Origin: Siderastrea siderea
Lineage: Eukaryota > Cnidaria > Anthozoa > Scleractinia > Rhizangiidae
Direction of reading: 5' to 3'
DNA: 64,000 nt
Assembly (NCBI GenBank): GCA_964030785.1
Contig: OZ034970.1
Span: forward strand, 17,319,911-17,383,910
The stretch's first letter is position 1. Every line of letters starts with the position of its first letter. The translations under genes were made by a program, and so were the position numbers. The notes beneath the pieces are model-generated. The model was not told where the DNA came from. It ran no database searches and saw nothing but the letters and a program-made list of their open reading frames with translations. This document shows positions 56,828 to 64,000 of the stretch, one piece after another.

Positions 56828-57332
56828 GGTGTATTTTGCTGGGGTCTAAACGCGAGAGAAAAATTGATTTTAAGCACTTTATAAAGATCAAAGGGTAAAA
56901 ACACACGTTAGATATTGATCGCCGCCATATTGGATTTGCCACCTTCGCAAATGCTTGTTTTTCGAGAGAAGACAAAATGCTCAACATGCACTCTTTCGAC
57001 CTAAATTTCTTCTCTATATTTAGACAAATAACTACTTTACATATTTATAGCGTCAATACGTAAGATAACTGGAAATAAAAGCAAACAAACCTTGAGGGAA
57101 ATCGTAAACGTGAAAACCTACCTCTTGCCGTCGAAAACGCGCGTTGAAAACCTCAAACGTGACCTCAGGGCCTGGTCACCTGACTTCTAGACGTTCGAGG
57201 TTTGCGGTAAACGTGGATCTAAAGGTCTCTAGTTTCAGGCTAGAAACTGCAAAATTCCCCGAAATTGTCTCACATTCACATTCAAATACAATGTGATGCA
57301 AATGAGAATAGGTACCTGTGAAAAGAGCTATT

Positions 57333-57526
57333 ATAGGGGGTATTATTGGCAGAAGAGCGTTTCAGAATGCAAGGATTTCCTCATAGCGAACATTCTAGCG
57401 GCGAGACGTGACAGCAAAGAGAACGAAGAAGGAGGGCGTGGACCGGCTGAAAAGAGGCACTTTCTTCAAGGAGTGGCGCTGTGCCTGAATGCATGGTGTG
57501 CAGTTTACGGGATCTGCTGGTTAAGG
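57333..57526 (+). CDS. Possible exon, N-terminal part of a DUF7869-like protein
   Basis: Open plus-strand segment ECKDFLIANILAARRDSKE...HFLQGVALCLNAWCAVYGICWLR is followed by TTAAG/GTGTGT, a usable donor. The pattern G-x-x-LC-x-x-x-x-x-x-x-YGI resembles the N-terminal region of DUF7869-type proteins. It lies just outside the Harbinger, but on the strand opposite to the DUF7869 remnant left of it, so the two cannot be one simple gene. Confidence 0.3.
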
Positions 57527-57859
57527 TGTGTTATTTATTCATGGGCAAAAACGTACGAACACCACTATGATAATGAAACAACAATAAAATGCACAACGGG
57601 TAAAAAATTGAAGTTTGTTGCACTCACATTTTCAGTACTAAGGCTTCCTTCACCTTTCTCAGTAATTTAATAAGCGCAACGAGGGCTCAAGATCTCAAAA
57701 AAGTGAACAAAAATGAAAGCAATCAATCAAAACAATTTGTACTATAATGAAAGCAGGTGGACTGTACTTTAGTTCTAACTGAATAGACTCTGTTCCTCAA
57801 ACTGAGAAACACTTATAGATTTCGATTCCACTCTGTAACAGAATAACACTGTTGCCTAT

Positions 57860-58370
57860 AACCAAATTCACCAAAGAGTAAGAGAGATGCACACTCGCGT
57901 TTATTAAACCAAACTTGCCAAACAGTAAGATATATGCGCACTCGCCTCTATTAACCCAAATTCAACAAAGACAAACACAAATGCAAAATTCCGTTTATTA
58001 AACAAGTCATTTGAGAGTAAGACAGATGCGCAGTCGCGTTTATTAAACCAAAGGTGCCAAATAATAAGAGGGATACAAACACGTTTGTTAAACAAAAGTT
58101 GGCAAGAGTAAGACAGAGGGGCACTTGCGTCTATTAAACCACATTCACCAAAGAGTGAAACAGATGCAAACTTGCATCACCAAAGAGTTAGACACATGGG
58201 CACTTGCGTTTATTAAACCAAAGTCATCAAGGACAGATGCGCACTTCCGTTTATTAAACCAAAGCAATCACGGCATAAGACAAATGCGCATTTGTGTTCA
58301 TTAAACTAAACTCATCAAAGAGTTAGACACATGGGCACTTGCGTTTATTAAACCAAAGTCATCAAGACAA
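57860..58370. repeat. GCACTTGCGTTTATTAAACCAAAGT minisatellite, array 2
   Basis: Units such as GATGCGCACTTGCGTTTATT, AAACCAAAGTCATCAA and AGAGTTAGACACATGGGCAC recur about ten times at 40-55 bp. Same family and orientation as array 1 (48117-48840). 58371-58954 shows no gene. Confidence 0.8.
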
Positions 58371-59339
58371 AAGAGAACTTTACTGAAGAATAAGCATCTG
58401 CTATGAGGATTTATTCCTCCCGTAAGATTGGGTTGGATACCGCGATAAGTTTACACTAGTTTTCGTAGCCTCCTATTGTAGGCATCGCCTCCTTTTCAGG
58501 CATCGAGATCGAAGGTTTATCAAATGAATAACACTCCCAGGTTTATAGAGGTTTTTCAACTTGCTTAGTCCTTTTCATTATTCCTTTCAAACTAATTAGC
58601 TTTATCAGGTATCAATTGGGGCCAATTTCAAACATTGCATTTTCATCTATTGACCATATTTGATCCTCGATTCACATTGCAGGAACTTTTTTGTTTTTTT
58701 TCTTCACCCGTTTAGAGTCGGGTCGATTTTTACCGCGGGAGCATTTCTTTCCTCTAAGACTTCTTAAAGGGCGATTTAGACGGTACGATTTTGCCTAGGA
58801 TTATCGCATGTGATACGCTTACGCCATGACTTACAACCCAAATCACATCGTGTAGACAATCGCAGCCGAGAACAATAAAAAGATGACATTTCGTGACCTT
58901 TTAGTGACAAAAATTTACTGAGTAAGAGTAGGGTGGAGGTGGTGTCGCATCAAAATGGTGGACTCGGAGTCGGAGGAAGTTGTTTCAGTACAAGTTCAAA
59001 ATGCCCGTAAATCCGATAAACCCAACGGTAACCCAAGGTGTCTTTTTCTCAATAAGAGACAGAACGTCTCGTATCATTGCAGAGTCAGGAGGAGGTGTAG
59101 TTCAATTGTAAGCACAAAGACTATCTTAAGACCGATCTATGGGGCGCCGTACTGGACATTATTACGAACTTTTTTAACATATACGCTCAACTTCAAATTT
59201 ACCTGCTAAACTTTGAGTATCCTCATTGCTATTTTTTCGCGCTAAATTCCATCTACATATGCTATGTTTCACAAAAAAGCTTCTTGCGTTCTCATACAGT
59301 ATGGTCAACTTTACATACCGTATGGTATGATGCACCGCG

Positions 59340-59502
59340 CGCCAGTTTCTCTAAAATAGACCCAGACCTCTCTCGGCTAGTGACACCGCCAGTGAAAGAG
59401 GAAAGAACGGAAAATTTTCGAGAAGCGTTCACAAATATTGCCCGTCAAGCTAGATCATTACAAGAAACCTTTAACGAAAGTAACGTGCAGCCTATTGAGT
59501 AA
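59340..59502 (+). CDS. Open segment inside the IS3EU-like element, unknown
   Basis: Plus-strand frame with KIDPDLSRLVTPPVKEERTEN and EAFTNIARQARSLQETFNES ends in TAA at 59500. Its composition is protein-like. It could be the last exon of a second element gene or a captured host exon. Not recognised. Confidence 0.3.
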
Positions 59503-59734
59503 CCAATGCTTGAAATTGGACTACATAGCGATAATTTGCAGCTGTTGAATGTTGGATTTTGTCTGGATTGTTACGGCGTTAAGCTTAGTCTATTCATTGC
59601 ACAATTTGATTTCACGGTATTTTGTAGATATTGTAACGATAAAGGCCAAATTAATGACAGAAATGAAAACGGATTTCAATAACTGTCTCAGTATGGTAAA
59701 CAAATTACCTGTTTTGTAGCAGTTGACATTAATA

Positions 59735-60345
59735 ATAATTAATAATGATGATGATGATGATGAAGATGATGATAGCAACTTTTCAATATTAATTTATCAT
59801 TTCTTTAAGCTAGCCTATTACAGGCTTACTAATTGGGGACACTTACTTATTGAAATATAAAGTTATAAAATCCTAAATTACAATTAATAAGATGCAAATA
59901 TTAATAAGTTAAAATAAGGTGCAATTACTATCTGAGAACTGTTTAGTTTACATGCAATCGAGTTCAATATTAATTACAACACTTAGGACAGTTTCCTTTA
60001 CATATGTCATCTGCAACCAGACTGGTAAGATCTTTTTTCCGAATATTCGATGTTAATGCCGTTATAGTTGGTTTTTCTCGTCACTGGAGCTAAGTTAGAC
60101 AGTAGACGTGGTCCGGCGAAATATCTTAAGGGGTGTTTTCCGTATTTGACAGTGTTAAATGGACTAAGACCATGAGAGTCCGAAAGAAAGACGTACTGTA
60201 CATGACTGCTGAATGGAAAGCGGCGATCAGGATAAAATGTAGAAGTGCAAAACAATACAACAAGAAATAGACAGTTATCCCCTACTTCTGTTCTACTAAG
60301 ACATTGTTTAGAACACACCCTAAAAAGTATAACTTGAGTCAACAT
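59735..60345 (-). pseudogene. LINE 3' fragment nested in the IS3EU-like element
   Basis: On the minus strand, FNTVKYGKHPLRYFAGPRL is the typical C-terminal RT-family phrase of cnidarian LINEs. After frame changes the tail LVADDICKGNCPKCCN and a stop follow. Its 3' side ends in ATC/ATT microsatellite at about 59735-59775, a usual LINE tail. It is 5'-truncated. Confidence 0.55.
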
Positions 60346-60436
60346 TTTCTACTTTACAGTAAAAAATCATTTAAAACAATGTTGAAGACCAGTGACTATA
60401 GGTCTAAGGGTTTCCAGTTTTATGTTCCTTGTTCGT

Positions 60437-61546
60437 TTACGAATTAGGAAGCATTTCACACACAACGCTTACAAGCTCCACATAGTGTGTTACACTTTCA
60501 TTCCTATTTAAGTATGTGGGTATTAAGGAATGAAGGTAGTCTAGTTGAAGAGGCGATGAACCTCCTTCAGTACTAAGACAGTGGTAATTCCATTGATTGG
60601 TTAATTCTTGCAAAGATTTGTTAATTTGCTGCAAAAGTACAAGATGAAGCGATAACAAATGAATTTTCTTTAGTGGGTCCAACAGACCAGATGCTTCCAT
60701 CATGTAAAACTCATCTGTATAGCTCTTAAGAACTCCACTAATCATGTCCCTGTGAAGTCTTTCTGCTCTTTGGTTATGGACTGAGCTTCCAATTATCATG
60801 CTACCACGGCACTCCGCGGCACTCCAACATCTTGCGTGCTGCACCCACATTCTCGAGACCATGATCACTTCTACATCTTAAGGGTATTCTATAACTGCAT
60901 AAGTTTGGCATGCATTTTGAAACAGTCAAACTGTGTCTGAGTTGTTGTTTTTAGCATAGTATAGGAATGGAGTCAGACTGGAATACCCATCAATAGCCGT
61001 ATGGATTACAAACCGCCAGCGTATCATCTTGTGATTACTATCGATATGCCATAAGGCATTTGGACATCGCACATTGTATTTTCGTGGACAAACAGTTCCT
61101 CTCCATCGAAGTGCCGTTCCAACTGGATCCAGCTCACGCATCAGTTACTTAACTTTCCATCGCTGCACCTATATTCCCCTGCTATACAGTGCGCCCAGCA
61201 TGCGAGTTTGAATGATTTCTCTTAGTTCTCCGTCTTTACTGGCAGTCCAGTTCTGTTCATCATTCATTTGGAACTCTTGCCTCCTTCTACTCAAGGTTTT
61301 AGTAGAAATTCCGAGTAGTTCTGCTATTCTTACGTTAGAAAAGTGCAACTAACAAAGGAATTCTATTTGCCTTTCGGAAACTTCAAACTTTGGTTGACTT
61401 TTCCCCTGTACAGTTTCTCGCACATTGGTGGCAAAACAGCACACGAATTTTAACTTGTCTCCTGCCGTTTTCTCAAAGTAAACTGGAAGTCTTTTCAGGC
61501 ATGTGAACAATTCATCCATATTGCTATGAAAGTTGTCCATTTTCAA
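60437..61546 (-). pseudogene. Integrase-core (DDE) transposase of the IS3EU-like element, decayed
   Basis: Minus-strand pieces in order: N-terminal helical part (61546-61349), helix-turn-helix-like block (VRIAELLGISTKTLSRRR) near 61330, then MRELDPVGTALRW...NALWHIDSNHKMIRWRFVIH (61141-60926, first Asp), SDHGLENVG near 60860 (second Asp) and SSVHNQRAERLHRDM (Glu) in 60868-60437. Frameshifts and stops lie between the pieces. This order is that of the rve-type transposases very common in cnidarian genomes. No functional protein is possible. Confidence 0.7.
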
Positions 61547-62114
61547 ATCGTGCTCTGAAAGAACATAGTTCGTAAAGGAAAACTATGGAGAAACTATGGA
61601 AAGAAGCAATAGCTCTGCCGCCGCTTTTTTAAAATAAAAACAGTTCTCCAGCCTCTGCAAGCCTTTCGTGTGACTTTCAAAGGGTACGAACGGAGACATA
61701 TATTTTTCTGCCTCTGCAAGTAGCGCTTTTGTCCATTGAAAAAAATATTAGTCAGGTCTATTCTCGGAGCCTGCTATGCCGCATAAAGCCACAATTTTTG
61801 ACTTCTGCAAAAAATGCCCAAGAGGGGCCTGGAGACTATTTTGAAAAAACCGGCGCACGGTGCATCATACCATATGGTACGTAATGTTGACTATACTGTA
61901 TGAAAACACAGGAAACTTTTTTGTAAAACATAGCATATGTAGATGGAATTTGGCAAGAAAATATAGCAACGAGAATACTCAATGTAAAGTTTAGCAGGTA
62001 AATTTGAAGTTGAGCATACATTGTAAAAGTTTGTAATAATGTCCAGTATGGCGCCCCATACCGATCCACGACAAAATGCCATCAACTGCATCTTGTTGGC
62101 TTTGGATTAACAAG

Positions 62115-62812
62115 GTGAGTAAATTGATACAAACATAAACATTTTGTCATCCTTCTTCCCGTTTCCTCAGGCAACCCAGTTAAGTGATAATAATGTGATT
62201 CAAAACCAATGCTATGCGGCTGCAAATTTTCCGCCAGAAGATATAACTTGCCAGAATTAGCTCAGCACTCGCGTCGCCAGGCCTGCGATTGTTCAAAACC
62301 GAATAAGCTTGTTAACTCGAGGCTAAAATAGTGTGTTGTTTCGATACATAATGGGCACTGAAACCTGCGGTTCAAAAAGCTCGAGTTTTATTTTAATAGG
62401 CTCACTGCAACCCAGTGAAAACTCGCCGTTATGTTTATTAACATTAAACATGGCTCCCCTTCAAAACACAACTTTACCTTCATAGAAATCTAACAGGACC
62501 AAATTTTCAAGGAGAGAGATTGTTAGCATTAATAGGACATTAAGAGATTCTTTTTCATTGTTTGTCACTCTAGTTTTAAAGTTTCTGCAAAATTAATATA
62601 AAGTGATCTTAAATTTAACTTGTAGTTCTGGCTTCCCTCCCTAAAAGTTACATTAATTCCAATGAGGGCAGGCTGTACAAATGTACAAAAACGGCGGCAT
62701 AACACTCTAGCATCTGTTACGAATACATCATACTTTTGTATGGTTTAGATTGAGTTTGCTCATAATTATAGTTAATTTTCATCTTAGTACGTTCATGAAC
62801 ATTTAATTTCCC
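62115..62812. other. No recognised gene
   Basis: Likely intron sequence if the 58955-62114 exon is real. Nothing else supported. Confidence 0.35.
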
Positions 62813-62816
62813 AGGT

Positions 62817-63038
62817 CTAACATCTGATGAGGTCCAAAAGAAAATGAGTTCCCTCCAAACATACCATGGCAAAATAGTTAGCAAGGAGAGAAATAGCAAA
62901 ACAAGCGGTGCAGGAACCAATCAGGTTTATACCTAACCATGGCCCTATTTCAAGCGCATGCATTTCTTGAGGGACAATATAACCCCAAGAAAGACAGGGC
63001 TTGTCTTTGTTTATATTCTCGCTGTCAAGGGAAGCCAT
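62817..63038 (-). CDS. Possible first exon, membrane-type, unknown
   Basis: ATG at 63038 (AAAAATGGCTTCC) opens 73 codons. The first 25 are polar; residues 30-62 (LGINLIGSCTACFAISLLANYFAMV) are hydrophobic and could be one membrane segment. TCTCGCGA, an element seen in animal core promoters, lies about 25 bases upstream, together with a GC-rich patch. The stop comes soon after, and a second frame is open across the same end, so an intron border or a frameshift is possible. Not recognised. Confidence 0.35.
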   Translation of the reverse strand: MASLDSENINKDKPCLSWGYIVPQEMHALEIGPWLGINLIGSCTACFAISLLANYFAMVCLEGTHFLLDLIRC

Positions 63039-64000
63039 TTTTGATGTTTTAATGGCCGCACGTCTCGCGATAAAATGAACATCTCTTTTCAGTTACACGT
63101 ACGCCGAAAGATTTCGAAAAAATAATAAGTTTCAATTTCTTCTCATTTGCGTCACTTTAATCCTTGCATGATCGAGAGATTTCTTGAACTGCTAACAAAT
63201 TTGAGGATTGATATATGAAACATTTTCACTACAGCTATGTCCTAGCGACAATGACTTTTGAACGGCTTTTTAATCATCGCTATCGAACGGCTATTTTGCC
63301 TTGAAATGGTTTTCCGAAGGTGAATGTTGTGATGCCAGTTTATTGCGCCGCAACCTGCGATCAGGCATTTTTTTTAACTGGGGAGGGGGAAAACGACGCC
63401 TGATACATTTACTTTACCAGTCGTCTGCCCGTAGTCCAGAATCTGGACTTTTGTCTGATTGGTAAAAAAAAAAGGGTCTTTGAGCCCTGTTCTGATTGGT
63501 TACATGTTGCATACCTGACTTCCGGTGCAAATGAACTTACAATTTCGATCCGACCGCCATCGCCAAGGAACAAGTCTGGCGAGGTAAATGTGTCGCTCTA
63601 AAGCTCTCTTAGATATTCTCGTCGTTTTAAGGGAATAGTCATTATTCCTTTCTCTCCTGAGAATGGCATTCGGTTTGACACAAGCTCTCTCCCACTTGGA
63701 GCAGAGAACTACAGCAACAGCGAAGTATGTATCCCGTTCTTTGTAGCTTTCAGGTAGCATTGAAAATAACAGAGTAGTGGTTGTTTCCGCGTTTTACGAA
63801 ACAAAACGAACAGCAGAGGGTCTAGTATCTTTCGACAAGAAAGATCAACAAGTCAACCGATAATTCAATAAACTTAACGGTAAACTGATGTTTAGCGAGA
63901 GCCACAATCAGCAAGATGCTCTATTAGTTTATAACTAAGTATTAAAGATTTTCAGCCTCCTCATTCAGTTTTACTAGTGTCGTTTTATTTTATTGATATC
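63039..64000. other. No recognised gene
   Basis: A possible promoter patch at 63050-63110, then AT-rich sequence. The 86-codon minus frame near 63500-63760 has no recognisable features. Confidence 0.35.

Larger units (their letters stand above)
51390..57329. mobile_element. PIF/Harbinger transposon, both ends and both genes
   Basis: ATT occurs on both sides (51387-51389 and 57330-57332), the 3-bp duplication expected for Harbingers. The ends are AGCCCTTTTCACA and TGTGAAAAGAGCT, inverted copies. Similarity continues inside through TTTGCATTACA, GTATTTGAACGTGAATGTGAG and TTTAGATCCACGTTTAC. Inside, a DDE transposase on + (51604-53463) converges with a Myb/SANT protein on - (54305-56827), the standard two-gene layout of the superfamily. 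Total length is 5.94 kb. Frame lesions in both genes suggest it is no longer autonomous. Confidence 0.9.
59138..62060. mobile_element. IS3EU-like DNA transposon with 6-bp TSD
   Basis: CCGATC lies directly outside both ends (59132-59137 and 62061-62066). The left end TATGGGGCGCCGTACTGGAC and the right end GTCCAGTATGGCGCCCCATA are inverted copies; the TIRs extend about 230 bp (to about 59370, and from about 61825). Inside is a DDE/integrase-core transposase on the minus strand and a LINE fragment. A 6-bp duplication, TAT-starting ends and this transposase type fit my recollection of the IS3EU superfamily. Confidence 0.8.
58955..62114 (+). pseudogene. Exon interrupted by an IS3EU-like element
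   Basis: ATG at 58955 (context CAAAATGGTG) opens 61 codons up to the insertion point at 59137. The sequence right of the element (62067-62114) continues in the same frame without a stop and ends at AACAAG/GTGAGT, a strong donor in phase 0. Taking the 6-bp target duplication once, the pre-insertion exon would be 77 codons. The N terminus is acidic (MVDSESEEVVSVQVQ) and the middle basic. The product is not recognised and downstream exons were not found. On this reading the insertion destroys the exon on this haplotype. Confidence 0.45.

Overview
This window is eukaryotic, intron-bearing and AT-rich nuclear DNA. It most likely comes from a cnidarian, probably an anthozoan such as a stony coral. 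The evidence is a metazoan-type 18S rRNA relic, a TMEM229-like gene, GT-AG introns, and a transposon mix (Polinton, PIF/Harbinger, IS3EU-like, hAT, MULE-like, piggyBac-type, BEL/Pao, LINEs) of the kind abundant in cnidarians. Genus is not claimed. Host genes are few. The best supported are TMEM229-like at 20817-21386 (+), and an unrecognised multi-exon gene on the minus strand (about 8755-19417) whose exon phases chain correctly across introns packed with transposons.

Layout. 1-660: decayed BEL/Pao retroelement. 2.2-7 kb: piggyBac-type MITE, hAT-like ends and a palindromic repeat. 7.8-8.65 kb: hAT derivative carrying a BED/TTF-like finger ORF. 8.7-19.4 kb: host gene with at least five insertions in its introns, including a 2.65-kb long-TIR element with a perfect 9-bp target duplication. 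20.3-21.4 kb: palindromic element, then TMEM229. 22-32.3 kb: a tRNA-type SINE, many minisatellites, a second piggyBac-type MITE, a 156-bp satellite, a LINE 3' end and an array that switches strand.

32.6-44.6 kb is a decayed Maverick/Polinton (adintovirus-like) element. It has a packaging ATPase, collagen-like fibre, penton-like and major capsid proteins, an adenain-type protease, a parvovirus-type PLA2 protein, an integrase, and only the last part of a type B DNA polymerase. Most genes carry frameshifts or stops. Many start just downstream of a short TATATA-like motif. The polymerase breaks off into a minisatellite, then an internally deleted 18S rRNA pseudogene (44840-45980), then a 1.7-kb minisatellite.

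48-64 kb holds minisatellites, a decayed DUF7869-like gene, a PIF/Harbinger element with both ends and a 3-bp TSD (51390-57329; transposase on + and Myb/SANT protein on -), and an IS3EU-like element (59138-62060) with a 6-bp TSD that splits an otherwise open exon ending in a good splice donor. Nothing here needs a new cellular machine. The most informative objects are the Polinton fossil, the complete transposons with exact target duplications, and the interrupted exon.
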